64,000 bases of DNA from Dehalobacterium sp040766325 (GCA_040766325.1 JAXGQR010000003.1:124001-188000); one strand, 5' to 3'; positions 1 to 10,107 are shown, numbered from the stretch's first letter. Numbers and translations: made by a program. Notes: generated by a model from the sequence alone, not told the origin.

Positions 1-244
1 TTTCATCCTTTCTTCATATGTAAACCTCGATTAAACTCATTTAAACACATTGAATCTTTTTCCTGTTTTCTCATTTATTATGTCCATACACTTGTTGATT
101 CTACTCATACCAGAGAAAATCCTCCTCTTTGCTCATAAATTCTCTTGATTTTTGATATTTTCAGCTTATTCTATCTTTAGACAAACTACATCCTGTTCCC
201 GTTCATAAAAGACTTTCCCGCCTCTGGCATTGAATTTTTGCCTA

Positions 245-253
245 TGATATACT
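245..253 (+). promoter_or_regulatory. Possible extended -10 promoter of rqcH
   Basis: The sequence TGATATACT fits an extended -10 element (TGnTATAAT). A good -35 hexamer at normal spacing is not visible; TTGAAT at 230-235 is too close. It would give a leader of about 75 bases before rqcH. Confidence 0.35.
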
Positions 254-284
254 ATCAATTAAATCTATATTTCAGTCAATCACT

Positions 285-319
285 CATTTTCCCAAGACTT
301 ATGAAACTTTGGGAAAATG
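285..319 (+). promoter_or_regulatory. Inverted repeat in the rqcH leader
   Basis: CATTTTCCCAA (285-295) is repeated as its exact reverse complement at 309-319, giving an 11-bp stem with a 13-base loop. It ends four bases before the rqcH Shine-Dalgarno sequence. There is no following T-run, so it is not a classical terminator. It may be a translational control hairpin or an operator. Confidence 0.4.
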
Positions 320-336
320 GTCTGGAGGGGAAATTT

Positions 337-2106
337 ATGCCTTTTGACGGCTTAGTCATGTCTGCCATCCAACAAGAACTGACGGATAAAATTATTTCTG
401 GTAAAATACTGAAGATCTATCAACCGGAGCGCCATACGGTGATATTGAAAATCCGCAAAGGTTCCGATAGCCATCAATTATTAATCTGTGCCCATCCCAT
501 GGTAGGGCGAATCCATTTTACCGCAGAAACGAAAGAAAATCCCCTTACGCCCCCTATGTTTTGTATGGTGTTAAGAAAACATTTGGAAGGAGGACGTATT
601 GCTGCCATTGAACAACAGGGTTTGGACCGGGTGCTTCATCTTTCAGTGGAAGCCTATGACGAAATCGGCCAACCGAGCAAAAGAACTCTGATCGTTGAAA
701 TAATGGGCAAGCACAGTAATATCATACTGGTTAACCCAGAGGATAATACAATCTTAGACGGTATCAAAAGATACACCCACCTAGTATCCCGGCATCGAGA
801 AATTTTACCGGGCAGAATTTATATCGCACCTCCGGAACAAAAAAAAATGGATCCCTTTACCATCAATGAAGAAAATTTTGTTCAGACATTACTTTCTTTA
901 CCTTTAAACACGAAGGTCAAGAAAGGATTAGTGCAAATTTTAGCCGGTTTCTCGCCTCTTTTGACTCAAGAGATCCTTTTCAGGGCTCAATTACCTGAGA
1001 TGACGATCATTGATGAATTGGGAGAATATGAGCTGATTCGCCTTTGGCAGGCACTGAATGAAATCATTGCTCCTTTAAAGAATCGGCAGCTACAGACTAA
1101 TGTAGTCCTGGATGGGGAAAGACCCATTGATTTTTCCTTTATCCATCTCCAACAATTTTGTGAGTATCGCCTGATGGAATTTCCTCAGATAAGTGCGGCC
1201 TTGGATTTCTTTTTTACCCGCCAGGAAGAAAATGAACTTTTTATAGCACGGCAAAGAGAATTAATCAAGATCGTCACCAATGAATCAGAAAGGGTGGAAA
1301 AAAAACTCGCCCTGCAACGGGAAAAACTCCAGGAAACAGAGGAGGCAAACCATTACCGTTTGCTGGGGGATCTGATTACGGCAAATATGTATAACTTATC
1401 CAAAGGAATGAGTGAGGCTGTATTGGATAATTTATATGACGGGGAAGAATCTATTCCGGTTACGCTGAATCCGGTTTTATCACCTGCAGAAAATGCTCAA
1501 TTTTATTATAAAAGATATAATAAGGCAAAATCGTCGAAGGCATTAATCGAAGAACAAATGATCAAGAATCAAGAGGAACTGGACTATCTTTTTTCTGTGC
1601 TGACCTACCTAGAGCAATCTCAAAACATTGATGAACTGGAAGAAATAAGACAAGAGTTGGTGGAAAATTCTTACCTTAAGGAGAAGCATGCCCGAAAAAA
1701 AACAAAAAACAAGGGTAAGTCCTCCCCGCCCCTGACTTTTACTACACGAGATAATTATACCATTTTGGTAGGAAAAAATAACAAACAAAATGATTTATTA
1801 ACCTTAAAAATGGCGCGGAAAGATGATTTGTGGCTTCATACAAAGAATATTGCGGGGAGCCACGTTATTATCCGACGCAAAACCGGTGCAGAGATTCCCT
1901 TTTCCGTCATTGAAGAGGCGGCACGTTTGGCTGCTTACCACAGCAAAGCTCGGGATTCCTCCCAAGTACCGGTGGATTACACCCTAGTAAGCAAAGTAAA
2001 AAAACCTTCTGGAGCTAAACCAGGGATGGTCATCTATTTTGAACAGAAGACTATATTTGTAACCCCGGAACAATCTCTCTTACCGGAACTAAACCATCAG
2101 TGTTAA
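337..2106 (+). CDS. rqcH: Ribosome quality control factor RqcH (NFACT / fibronectin-binding family)
   Basis: 589-residue NFACT protein. Family members bind the split 50S subunit carrying a stalled nascent chain and direct C-terminal alanine tailing. The N-terminal NFACT-N domain includes an Asp97-Arg98 pair (GLDRV), the residues known to be needed in RqcH. A helical, probably coiled-coil segment follows at about residues 330-440, then a C-terminal NFACT-R domain with the motif DDLWLHTKNIAGSHVIIR. The ATG at 337 is chosen because GGAGGGG precedes it by six bases; an earlier in-frame ATG at 238 has no ribosome site. It is convergent with the phosphate transporter gene, at the end of the pyr block as in Bacillus (yloA). 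Confidence 0.93.
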   Translation: MPFDGLVMSAIQQELTDKIISGKILKIYQPERHTVILKIRKGSDSHQLLICAHPMVGRIHFTAETKENPLTPPMFCMVLRKHLEGGRIAAIEQQGLDRVLHLSVEAYDEIGQPSKRTLIVEIMGKHSNIILVNPEDNTILDGIKRYTHLVSRHREILPGRIYIAPPEQKKMDPFTINEENFVQTLLSLPLNTKVKKGLVQILAGFSPLLTQEILFRAQLPEMTIIDELGEYELIRLWQALNEIIAPLKNRQLQTNVVLDGERPIDFSFIHLQQFCEYRLMEFPQISAALDFFFTRQEENELFIARQRELIKIVTNESERVEKKLALQREKLQETEEANHYRLLGDLITANMYNLSKGMSEAVLDNLYDGEESIPVTLNPVLSPAENAQFYYKRYNKAKSSKALIEEQMIKNQEELDYLFSVLTYLEQSQNIDELEEIRQELVENSYLKEKHARKKTKNKGKSSPPLTFTTRDNYTILVGKNNKQNDLLTLKMARKDDLWLHTKNIAGSHVIIRRKTGAEIPFSVIEEAARLAAYHSKARDSSQVPVDYTLVSKVKKPSGAKPGMVIYFEQKTIFVTPEQSLLPELNHQC

Positions 2107-2140
2107 CCACTTATTTGATAACCGCTCATGTCCCATAAAT

Positions 2141-2182
2141 TAGGCGTAAGCCTCCCGCATTAAAGCAGGTGGCTTACGCCTA
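2141..2182. terminator. Perfect 12-bp inverted repeat between convergent genes
   Basis: TAGGCGTAAGCC at 2141-2152 pairs exactly with 2171-2182 across an 18-base loop. It lies between the 3' ends of rqcH and the Na/Pi cotransporter. Neither side has a true T-run, so a shared terminator is likely only from position and stem strength. Confidence 0.5.
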
Positions 2183-2241
2183 ATAAATAATGATTTTAAT
2201 ATCTCCATTTTTAAAGTTCAATGTATTCATGACAAAATTTA

Positions 2242-3882
2242 CTAATCAATTCTTCTCGGTTCTTTGAAATCAACGGAAATTTCCCGGCAGAATTTATAAA
2301 CGTGGTCGGCAATTCTTTCCAGGTAATTAACGATATCGATAAAGATAACACCGGCTTCTACGGTACAACTTCCCGTCTCCAGCCGTTTGATGTGCTTTTG
2401 CACTAGCTTGGCGGCGATTTCATCCACTTTTTCTTCCAGTTCATATACTTCATAAACAATGGTAGGATCATTGTTACGAACCGCTTGAATCGACTTTTCA
2501 TACATTTCCATAATGGTCGCTTCCATCTCTTGTAATTCCTGAATAGCCTTATCGCTAAATTGGAGATGGCGATCTATTTTTGACGTAGCTAGATCAATAA
2601 AATTCTCCGCATGATCCCCCACCCGTTCCAAATGATTGATACTGCTAATCAGAGCAGGAATCATGACCGACTGAGATTCTAACAAGGGGCGTTTTGATAA
2701 TTCCACCGTATAAGCAGTAATATCACGCTGTAATTTATTGACCGTTTCCTCGTCCCGTCTTAACTTGTTAAACCTGCTGGTATCATCGGTATAAAAGCTT
2801 TGCATCACATCCTGAACCATCGCACGGGTAATTTCTGCTGCCCGAATAATTTCTGCTTGGATTGCTTTAAGTGCTGCAACCGGGGTATCCAACAACAATT
2901 TATCCAGCACGGATGGTTTTTCATCCTTACCGCGAATAACAGTTTCCAGGAATTTAACATAATATTTATTCAAGGGCAAAAAGACAAAAGCGCTAAAGAT
3001 GTTAAAAAGAGTGTGAGAGTTGGCAATCTCGGCACTGATATTTGCCCCCGGTTGCAAATACTGGGTAAATACCTGAATAACTATAATAAACCAAGGCATC
3101 AAAAGTGCCACTACCGCCACCCCAAAAATATTATAGATGGTATGAGCCCAGGCGGTGCGGCGCGCATGAATATTTCCTGTCATACTGGCCAACTGGGCAG
3201 TAATACATGTCCCAATATTATCTCCTAACATAATTAGAATAGCTGTTTTTAAATCTAAGATCCCGGCCATCCCTAAAACCATCACTAAACCGACAGTGGC
3301 ACTGCTGCTATGAACCAGAGCAGTAGCTGCTGCTCCAAGAAATATCCCCACTATAGGAATAGAAGCGTAGTTAGCAAAGAAAAAACGCAGCGTTTCACTT
3401 TCTCGCATAATAGGTATCCCGGAATTCAAGATTTTTAAGCCCAAAAACATCATCCCAAAGCCCATCAAGGCGCTACCTATGTGTTTGACTAAATCTCGAC
3501 GGGCAAAATAAGATAAAGCAAAGCCAATTCCCAAAATGGGCAAAGCTATATCCGTTAGCTTAAATTTAAAACTAAAAGCCATTAACTGAGCAGTTAAGGT
3601 CGTACCAATGTTAGCTCCGTAAATAATGCCGATGGCTTGAGGTAGCTTCATGAGGCCGGCATTGACAAAGCCTACAGTAAGGACAGTGATGGCAGTACTG
3701 CTTTGCACCAAAGCCGTTAAAAAGGTCCCCACCAAAAAAGCAATCCACACATTACCGGTAAGAGCAGACAAGATTTGTTTCATCAACGGGCCGGATGCCT
3801 TTTCCAATCCTTCCCCCATCTTATCCACACCGTACATCAGCAAAGCCGTTCCACCAATCAAGCCGAAAATCAATTCCTGCAT
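2242..3882 (-). CDS. Na+/phosphate cotransporter family protein with C-terminal PhoU domain
   Basis: 546-residue membrane protein of the NptA / PNaS family. The first about 310 residues are hydrophobic and contain the two repeated cores rich in Gln-Ser-Ser-Thr (ALVQSSTAITVL and ALVHSSSATVGLV) typical of sodium-coupled phosphate uptake. The C-terminal about 220 residues are helical and charged with the PhoU-like pattern HLERVGDHAEN and YLERIADHVYK. Family knowledge suggests inorganic phosphate import, but some homologues are uncharacterised. It is a single gene at the end of the pyr block; no Pho-box was recognised upstream. Confidence 0.88.
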   Translation of the reverse strand: MQELIFGLIGGTALLMYGVDKMGEGLEKASGPLMKQILSALTGNVWIAFLVGTFLTALVQSSTAITVLTVGFVNAGLMKLPQAIGIIYGANIGTTLTAQLMAFSFKFKLTDIALPILGIGFALSYFARRDLVKHIGSALMGFGMMFLGLKILNSGIPIMRESETLRFFFANYASIPIVGIFLGAAATALVHSSSATVGLVMVLGMAGILDLKTAILIMLGDNIGTCITAQLASMTGNIHARRTAWAHTIYNIFGVAVVALLMPWFIIVIQVFTQYLQPGANISAEIANSHTLFNIFSAFVFLPLNKYYVKFLETVIRGKDEKPSVLDKLLLDTPVAALKAIQAEIIRAAEITRAMVQDVMQSFYTDDTSRFNKLRRDEETVNKLQRDITAYTVELSKRPLLESQSVMIPALISSINHLERVGDHAENFIDLATSKIDRHLQFSDKAIQELQEMEATIMEMYEKSIQAVRNNDPTIVYEVYELEEKVDEIAAKLVQKHIKRLETGSCTVEAGVIFIDIVNYLERIADHVYKFCREISVDFKEPRRID

Positions 3883-4120
3883 TTCAGTCCTCCGTCTTGA
3901 ATCATAGCTGAATCAATTTTTAATCTTTGAGATTCGAGAATATTTTTGAGATTCTGTTAAGATTTGACTTGCAAGTAATCAATATTCGACGAAATCCCTT
4001 AATTTCCTTTATTTATTATCAACTATAAACCATAAGTTACTCTAATAACTAACTGCCGTTAATTCCCCCGCTGCTTTGAAATGTGCATTAAACGGCATAA
4101 GCTAAGATTCCGGTTAATCA

Positions 4121-4699
4121 TTATTTTAACCCTCTACTTCCGGGTTTAATCGCCGGTGAGCCTTCTTTACAAAGAGGACATTGCTCCGGTTCCCAGGTGG
4201 TAACTTCCATAGAAATTACGCTTTCAATTTTTACACCAAAATCTACTTTACCACCGCTGCGATCAACCAAAACGCCTACTCCAACAACTTCGCCTCCTTG
4301 AGCATGAACCAGATCTATCACTTCTTGCACCGATCCCCCTGTGGTGATCACGTCCTCAACGACCAAAACTCTTTGTCCCGGTTCGATCGTAAACCCGCGA
4401 CGCAGAGTCATCCGACCGTTTTCTCGTTCCGCAAAAATGGCTTTCACGCCCAAATAACGGGCCGTTTCGAAAGCGACTAAAATTCCCCCCATGGCAGGTC
4501 CAATAACCAAATCCACCAAATCATAATTGAAGCGTCGAGCAATTTCTTGACATAAGAGAGATGTATCATCTGGATATTGAAGGACCTGGGCACATTGGAT
4601 ATAGCGGTCACTATGTTTACCGGAGGTAAGCAAAAAATGGCCTTCCAGCATAGCTCCTGATTCTTTGAAAATTTTTAAGGCTTGTTCCTTACTAAGCAT
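4121..4699 (-). CDS. pyrE: Orotate phosphoribosyltransferase
   Basis: 192-residue enzyme that converts orotate and PRPP to orotidine 5'-monophosphate. The PRPP-binding signature VLVVEDVITTGGS is present, as is the early GHFLLTSGKHSDRYIQ segment. The ATG at 4699 follows GGAGGAAGGGATTC and overlaps the end of pyrF by eight bases, implying translational coupling; longer versions starting at 4756 lack a ribosome site. A CPLC pair near the C terminus resembles the longer, thermophile-type PyrE group. Last gene of the uraA-pyrK-pyrD-pyrF-pyrE run. Confidence 0.95.
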   Translation of the reverse strand: MLSKEQALKIFKESGAMLEGHFLLTSGKHSDRYIQCAQVLQYPDDTSLLCQEIARRFNYDLVDLVIGPAMGGILVAFETARYLGVKAIFAERENGRMTLRRGFTIEPGQRVLVVEDVITTGGSVQEVIDLVHAQGGEVVGVGVLVDRSGGKVDFGVKIESVISMEVTTWEPEQCPLCKEGSPAIKPGSRGLK

Positions 4700-5414
4700 G
4701 AATCCCTTCCTCCATCTCTGCAACAATTTTTTGTGCCGCTTCTCCCGGTTGTTCATGGGCTGTAATAGGACGTCCCACCACTAAATAGGTAGCACCCAGT
4801 TGTATCGCTTCCTTGGGTGTTAAGATTCTTTTTTGATCATTGGAAGCAGCCCAATTCGGTCTGATCCCTGGTGTGACAATAACAAATTCCGGTCCGCAGG
4901 CCTTGCGAATTGCCGTAATTTCTTTAGGGGAAGCAACAACACCATCGATACCGGCCCTTTGAGCTAATTGGGCCCACTCTACAACTTGATCTTGAATGGG
5001 TTTGGCAATCCCAACCTCATTTTCAAAAACTGTCTGACTGATACTGGTTAAGACGGTAATCGCCAAAACAATGGGTTTGGTAATCTTCATGTCATGAGCC
5101 GTTTCCCGCACGGCTCGCGCGGATTTTTCCATCATTTCCTGTCCCCCACATGCATGTAGGGTAAACATGAAGGCCTTTTTGCCCGTAATGATCCGGGAGG
5201 CTTGACTTACTGTATTGGGGATATCGTGAAATTTCAAATCCACAAAAACCTTTCCCCCCAGGAATTGAATATCTTTAACAATATCCGGTCCAACACTGTT
5301 ATAAAGCTGCATACCTACCTTAAAGGCACCAACCTTGTCCCAAAGCTGTTCGACCAAAGTTAAGGCTTCTTCACGGGTTGATACATCAAGAGCAACAATT
5401 AATTTTTCCTTCAT
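4692..5414 (-). CDS. pyrF: Orotidine 5'-phosphate decarboxylase
   Basis: 240-residue enzyme forming UMP from OMP. The catalytic Lys/Asp motif is seen as VDLKFHDIPNT, and the phosphate-binding end as YLVVGRPIT. Length matches the bacterial family. It overlaps pyrE and lies 91 bases after pyrD, in the same pyrimidine operon. Confidence 0.96.
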   Translation of the reverse strand: MKEKLIVALDVSTREEALTLVEQLWDKVGAFKVGMQLYNSVGPDIVKDIQFLGGKVFVDLKFHDIPNTVSQASRIITGKKAFMFTLHACGGQEMMEKSARAVRETAHDMKITKPIVLAITVLTSISQTVFENEVGIAKPIQDQVVEWAQLAQRAGIDGVVASPKEITAIRKACGPEFVIVTPGIRPNWAASNDQKRILTPKEAIQLGATYLVVGRPITAHEQPGEAAQKIVAEMEEGIHA

Positions 5415-5505
5415 TATATCACCAACTTTCTCTAACTTTCAGCATTATCTTTCAATTCTCGGTCTTTTCTTCTTATCTCACCCTACCACTTTCAGTCTTA
5501 ACTTT

Positions 5506-6444
5506 TTATTTATATTTTTCATCTTGCAATTTCTTCCATGCTAGGCCAACAATTTCATTTACATCCTGAAAGCCATGTCGCACCATGTATCCCTCAATCC
5601 CCTGAATAATCTCTATCGCTGCACGAGGATTAATAAAATTGGCTGTCCCCACAGCTACACCGGTGGCACCGGCAAGCATCAATTCTACCGCATCCTGCCA
5701 AGTAGTAATTCCCCCCATGCCAATAATGGGCAAGGGCACCGCCTGACTGACCTGCCAAATCATACGCACCGCCACCGGCTTAATAGCAGGACCGGACAGT
5801 CCTCCCATGGTATTAGCTAAGATCGGCTTCCTTTGTTCAATATCAATGGCCATGCCCAGCAAAGTATTAATCAAAGAAAGGGCATCGGCTCCACCAGCCT
5901 GAGCCGCCTTAGCCATGACAACTATGTCCGTAACATTGGGCGAAAGTTTGGCAATGACAGGGAGAGAGGTATTCCTTTTCACCCCGGAAATCACCTCTTG
6001 GGCAGCACAAGGATCCGTACCAAAAGCCATCCCACCTTTTTTGACGTTAGGGCAAGATATATTTACTTCCAAGGCGGAAATCCCCGGTACACCCTCTAAA
6101 CGTGCTGATAATTCCTGATAATCCTCCAAAGAATTTCCCGCGATATTAACAATCACAGGTACCTGAAAATTTCTTAAATAGGGCATGGTTTCTGAGACCA
6201 AAGATTCTACGCCGGGATTTTCCAGACCAACGGAGTTTAAAATACCCGCCGGCGTTTCTACCAGCCGAGGTGGTGCATTCCCTGAACGAGGTTCTAAAGT
6301 TGTTCCTTTGACTGTAATGGCACCTAACATATTTAAATCCACAAAAGGAGCATACTCCGGTCCGAATCCAAAGGTGCCGGAGCAAGTGGTCACCGGATTT
6401 TGCATTACCAAACCACCTATATTTACCCTAAGGTTAACAGCCAT
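5506..6444 (-). CDS. pyrD: Dihydroorotate dehydrogenase, class 1B catalytic subunit
   Basis: 312-residue FMN subunit that oxidises dihydroorotate to orotate. The class 1 active-site cysteine is in NISCPNVKKGG, and the FMN phosphate site is IIGMGGITTWQDA. Class 1B enzymes work as a complex with PyrK and use NAD+, which fits the pyrK gene directly upstream (11-base overlap). The start follows GGGGAGGTGCACATAG. Confidence 0.96.
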   Translation of the reverse strand: MAVNLRVNIGGLVMQNPVTTCSGTFGFGPEYAPFVDLNMLGAITVKGTTLEPRSGNAPPRLVETPAGILNSVGLENPGVESLVSETMPYLRNFQVPVIVNIAGNSLEDYQELSARLEGVPGISALEVNISCPNVKKGGMAFGTDPCAAQEVISGVKRNTSLPVIAKLSPNVTDIVVMAKAAQAGGADALSLINTLLGMAIDIEQRKPILANTMGGLSGPAIKPVAVRMIWQVSQAVPLPIIGMGGITTWQDAVELMLAGATGVAVGTANFINPRAAIEIIQGIEGYMVRHGFQDVNEIVGLAWKKLQDEKYK

Positions 6445-7231
6445 CTATGTGCACCTCCCCAAAGGGAAAAACAGGTCCGTCAGAACAAACCTTGGCATAT
6501 TTTTTCCCGGTTTCCTCATCTGCTATTTTTGCACAGGAGCAGCTGAGGCAAGCTCCAACGCCACATCCAATCATGGCCTCAAGGGAAACCTCACCGGGAA
6601 TCCCTTTTTCTAAGCCCAGCTGATCCACCTTGGCCAGGACGATTTTCGGGCCGCAGGCATAAAGAAAGTCCGCTGGATGGTCTAAAAGATATCTTTGTAA
6701 AAGCTCGATCACATTTCCTTTGTCCCCCAGGCTTCCGTCATCTGTGGCCACCAACACCCGGCAGTCCAAGGCAGAAAATTTTTCCCGGCTTAATATCAAG
6801 GACTGGGACCGGGCTCCCAGGAGCACTGTAATCTTTTTACCGCATGAAATCAGTCTTTCAGCCAGGGGAAAAAGAGGGGCAACGCCAATCCCACCTCCGA
6901 CCATCACTCCATGATCTCCTGAAAAGCTTAAAGAAAAGCCTTTTCCCAGAGGGCCCAAAAGATCGATTTTTTCTCCAGCCTGTCTTTGACTTAATAGTTT
7001 TGTCCCCTTACCCACCACCTGATATAGAACTCCCAAAACTCCTTCTTCACGGTTAATTTCATGTAAACTAAAAGGTCTCCTGAGCAAGGGATCAAATCCT
7101 GTATTTATTTTGATATGTATGAACTGTCCCGGTTGCGCTTTTTGGGCGATGGACGGAGCTTCTAACTCCAGGAAATAAACATCCGATTGCAGGGCGCGAT
7201 TAGATCGTATTTGGGCAGAGATCTGAAACAC
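6434..7231 (-). CDS. pyrK: Dihydroorotate dehydrogenase electron transfer subunit
   Basis: 265-residue FAD and [2Fe-2S] protein that passes electrons from PyrD to NAD+. The FAD-binding motif LLRRPFSLH, the NAD-binding segment GVMVGGGIGVAPLFPL and the cluster cysteines GCGVGACLSCSC plus a later Cys (KVCSDGP) are all visible. The GTG at 7231 is preferred because AGAGGAG lies seven bases before it; a GTG at 7249 has no ribosome site. Co-directional with and 28 bases after uraA. Confidence 0.94.
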   Translation of the reverse strand: MFQISAQIRSNRALQSDVYFLELEAPSIAQKAQPGQFIHIKINTGFDPLLRRPFSLHEINREEGVLGVLYQVVGKGTKLLSQRQAGEKIDLLGPLGKGFSLSFSGDHGVMVGGGIGVAPLFPLAERLISCGKKITVLLGARSQSLILSREKFSALDCRVLVATDDGSLGDKGNVIELLQRYLLDHPADFLYACGPKIVLAKVDQLGLEKGIPGEVSLEAMIGCGVGACLSCSCAKIADEETGKKYAKVCSDGPVFPFGEVHIDGC

Positions 7232-7259
7232 TTCACCACTCCTCTCCACTTTGATTTTA

Positions 7260-8549
7260 TTATGATTTCTCCGGCAATACTATATTCAGAACAATACCGG
7301 CTAAGGTAGCATAACCCACTTTTCCTGTACCCACTCCTAAAATCAAAATGACCGCAACAATAATTAGATTGCGTGTGGAAGATAAATCAGTTTTGGCCTC
7401 AATCATGGTGCGAATACCGGCAGCGGCAATCATCCCAAAAAGGAGAATACATATCCCGCCCATTACGGAGGTCGGAATGGTACTCAGGGTGGCGGACAGC
7501 TTACCTATTAAACTTAATGAAATAGCAATGATGGCCGAGATCCGAATCACCCAAGAGCTATATACTTTGGTAATGGCCAAAACTCCAATGTTTTCCCCGT
7601 AGGTAGTGCTGGGCGGACCACCAAAAATGGACGCCACAATCGTGGCCAGACCATTCCCCAACAGTACTCGATCAAATCCGGGATCCTTGATCATATCCTT
7701 TTCAGTTACATTACCAATAACAAAAATATGCCCTAAATCTTCAATGATGGTTACAAAAGCAATCGGCGCAATGGCCAGCATCGCAGCTGCCGTAAATTCA
7801 GGAATGGGAAAATGGAAACTGGCAAAAGAAAAGACCTGTCCGGCAAAATCTTGGGCGTAAGCCGAGGTCGGATTTGAGAACCAAGGCGCATTTATAATTG
7901 GGGTAATATCAATCAACTGCATATCGGGGCTGGCCAGGCCCATCTCTTGAAGCTTGGGTAAAAAACCGCCATATTGAATAATAAGAGAAAAAATATAACC
8001 GGAAATAATACCTAAGAGGATGGGAACTACTTCAAACATTCCTCTGCCCATAATACTATAGAATACTGTAATCATCAGAGTAAAAATTGCTACTACCCAG
8101 TTGGTAGAAGCCATACCACCCACTGCCGTTTGAGCCAGGGCCAATCCAATAATGATAACGACAGGGCCTACTACCACGCTAGGTGCATAACGGTCAATAA
8201 AACCTGTGCCAAAGGCTTTAATCAATAGAAAAACAATAAGATAAACTATTCCAGCAATCATGGCGCCGCCCATAGCTTGTCCTAAGGAATGTTTCTCCGT
8301 CACAAACAAAGCCAAGGGAGCAATAAAGGCAAAGGATGACCCTAAGTAGGCCGGAACCATTCCTTTAGTAAAAAAATGGAATATCAAGGTGCCGATCCCT
8401 GAAGTTAAAAGAGCGACCGACGGCGACAAACCGGTAAGAAAAGGTACCAAAACAGTTGCGCCAAACATGGCAAAAACATGTTGCAGAGCTAGAGGAATAG
8501 CTTTTGAGACAGGTAGTTTGGCTTCAATAGGGATAATTTGCTTACTCAT
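7260..8549 (-). CDS. uraA: Uracil/xanthine permease family transporter
   Basis: 429-residue membrane protein of the nucleobase:cation symporter 2 family with about 14 hydrophobic segments. The family motif QHVFAMFGATVLVPFLTG is near the N terminus, and the conserved substrate-site region reads GGPPSTTYGENIGVLAITKV. Placement directly before pyrK argues for uracil, as in other Firmicute pyr operons, though a xanthine specificity cannot be excluded. PyrR and its RNA-binding attenuator were not found upstream. Confidence 0.9.
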   Translation of the reverse strand: MSKQIIPIEAKLPVSKAIPLALQHVFAMFGATVLVPFLTGLSPSVALLTSGIGTLIFHFFTKGMVPAYLGSSFAFIAPLALFVTEKHSLGQAMGGAMIAGIVYLIVFLLIKAFGTGFIDRYAPSVVVGPVVIIIGLALAQTAVGGMASTNWVVAIFTLMITVFYSIMGRGMFEVVPILLGIISGYIFSLIIQYGGFLPKLQEMGLASPDMQLIDITPIINAPWFSNPTSAYAQDFAGQVFSFASFHFPIPEFTAAAMLAIAPIAFVTIIEDLGHIFVIGNVTEKDMIKDPGFDRVLLGNGLATIVASIFGGPPSTTYGENIGVLAITKVYSSWVIRISAIIAISLSLIGKLSATLSTIPTSVMGGICILLFGMIAAAGIRTMIEAKTDLSSTRNLIIVAVILILGVGTGKVGYATLAGIVLNIVLPEKS

Positions 8550-8683
8550 AGAAAACCTCCATTTTGATTTAATAGATTTAAAAAAGCGCTTTCTACAATT
8601 TCTGAGGCTACCTGGATTAATACTTTATCTTTGCTTACTTCATCCCTTACCTGGGGTTTTCCTGATACTCGATACTTAGTTGT

Positions 8684-9615
8684 TTATAGTTCATTTCTTA
8701 ATCTTTTTAATATGTTTTGAAAATAATCCGGTACAGGTGCTTCAAATTCCAGATACTCTCCAGTGCGGGGATGCTGAAAACCAATAAGAACCGCATGGAG
8801 AGCCTGACCCTTAAGACCGAAATTTCCTTTACGCGGTCCATAGAGGGGATCTCCCACCACCGGATAGCCTAGGTAACTCATATGTACCCTAATTTGATGG
8901 GTTCGCCCGGTTTTGAGCCTGGCTTCAATCAGAGAATAATCCTGAAAACGCTCTAGCACTCGATAATGGGTCACAGCAGGCTTGGAATTTTTTAACACCA
9001 CCGCCATCTTTTTCTTTGTGCTGGATGGCGTCCAATCGGGGCATCAATTACTCCAGCCGGTTCAGCCACAGAACCATGAACCAGGGCATGATAGACACGA
9101 GTTAACGAATGGTCTTTAATTTGAGCGGCAAGACCAATATGTGTGAAATCATTCTTTGCCACCAACAAAAGGCCAGAGGTATCTTTATCAATCCGGTGAA
9201 CAATTCCCGGACGAATCACTCCATTTATCCCTGAAAGATCTTGGCAATAATAAAGCAAGGCATTCACCAGAGTACCTTCATAGTTTCCTGCAGCGGGATG
9301 CACTACCATACCCTGAGGCTTATTGACCACCAAAAGATCTCTGTCTTCATAAACCACCTGAAAAGGAATCTTTTCAGCTTTTACCTCCAGTTCCCTAAGT
9401 TGAGGTATGCTAAGCTCAATTTCATCTCCAGGTGCCGGAGAATAATTAGCCTTGACCTTCTGTCCGTTGACTAAAACATCCCCCTCCTTTATCAGTTTTT
9501 GAATCCGGGAACGGGAAAGTCCTGGATAATTCTTGGTCACTAAAACATCCAACCGATTCGGTAGATGTTCCTCCTCCACACGAATTTTTACTTTTTTTCC
9601 TTCTAATGCTTCCAA
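8684..9615 (-). pseudogene. rluD: RluD-type 23S rRNA pseudouridine synthase, frame interrupted
   Basis: Two adjacent frames together make one about 310-residue pseudouridine synthase (YlyB/RluD group). The first part has the S4 RNA-binding domain (residues 20-80) and the catalytic motif HRIDKDTSGLLLVAK. The second part begins MAVVLKNSKPAVTHYRVLERF and carries the C-terminal GRTHQIRVHM motif. The break falls at an A5 run on the minus strand (9009-9013); adding one A restores QRKKMAVV. Because both halves are conserved and the gene sits in its usual place after lspA, a sequencing error is likelier than decay. Start taken as TTG at 9615 with a weak ribosome site. Confidence 0.88.
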
Positions 9616-9657
9616 AAGATATCACCATTTTTCAAATTTACTGGCTTTATAGATCGA

Positions 9658-10107
9658 TTATTTTTTTTTAAAACTAATATCGTTTCTGCATAGAACCCAA
9701 GCGATTAAAACCACGCCCACAACAATGGCACAATCAGCTATATTAAAAACAGGCCAAATGCGTAAATCTAAAAAATCAATCACAAAACCGAGACGAATAC
9801 GATCTATCAAATTTCCCAAAGCTCCGCCCATGACCAGGGCAAGACCCACACGGAGCAGGACCCACTTTTGCTCTATCCGAAAAAATACATAAAGTGATGC
9901 TGCCAAAGCGATCACCGTTACCAGAACAAAAAAACTTGTTTTACCCGATAAAAGGCTAAATGCCGCCCCGGTATTCTCTACATATGTAAGATGAAAAATA
10001 TTTAATATTAAAGGCATACTCCCTATTTCCAACAGATAAGTCCACGCCAGATATTTCGTGAACTGATCCAGAATCAATACTCCAACCATGATAAAAATCA
10101 GCACCAA
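9658..10107 (-). CDS. lspA: Lipoprotein signal peptidase (signal peptidase II)
   Basis: 149-residue membrane aspartyl protease that cleaves prolipoproteins after lipid modification. Four hydrophobic segments are visible. The two catalytic aspartates lie in GNLIDRI and FNIADCAI, and ENTGAAFSL is also conserved. The start is TTG at 10107 or GTG at 10104, both in range of GGGGAGAG. Followed by rluD as in Bacillus. Confidence 0.95.
   Translation of the reverse strand: MVLIFIMVGVLILDQFTKYLAWTYLLEIGSMPLILNIFHLTYVENTGAAFSLLSGKTSFFVLVTVIALAASLYVFFRIEQKWVLLRVGLALVMGGALGNLIDRIRLGFVIDFLDLRIWPVFNIADCAIVVGVVLIAWVLCRNDISFKKK

Larger units (their letters stand above)
1..336. other. Intergenic leader region before rqcH, no gene
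   Basis: AT-rich stretch with stops in all frames and no convincing coding sequence. It holds only the possible promoter and the inverted repeat listed separately. Any gene upstream lies outside the window. Confidence 0.6.

Noticed and set aside
2800..3228. Plus-strand frame of 142 codons inside the Na/Pi cotransporter
   Set aside because: Antisense shadow of a well-supported gene, with no ribosome site.
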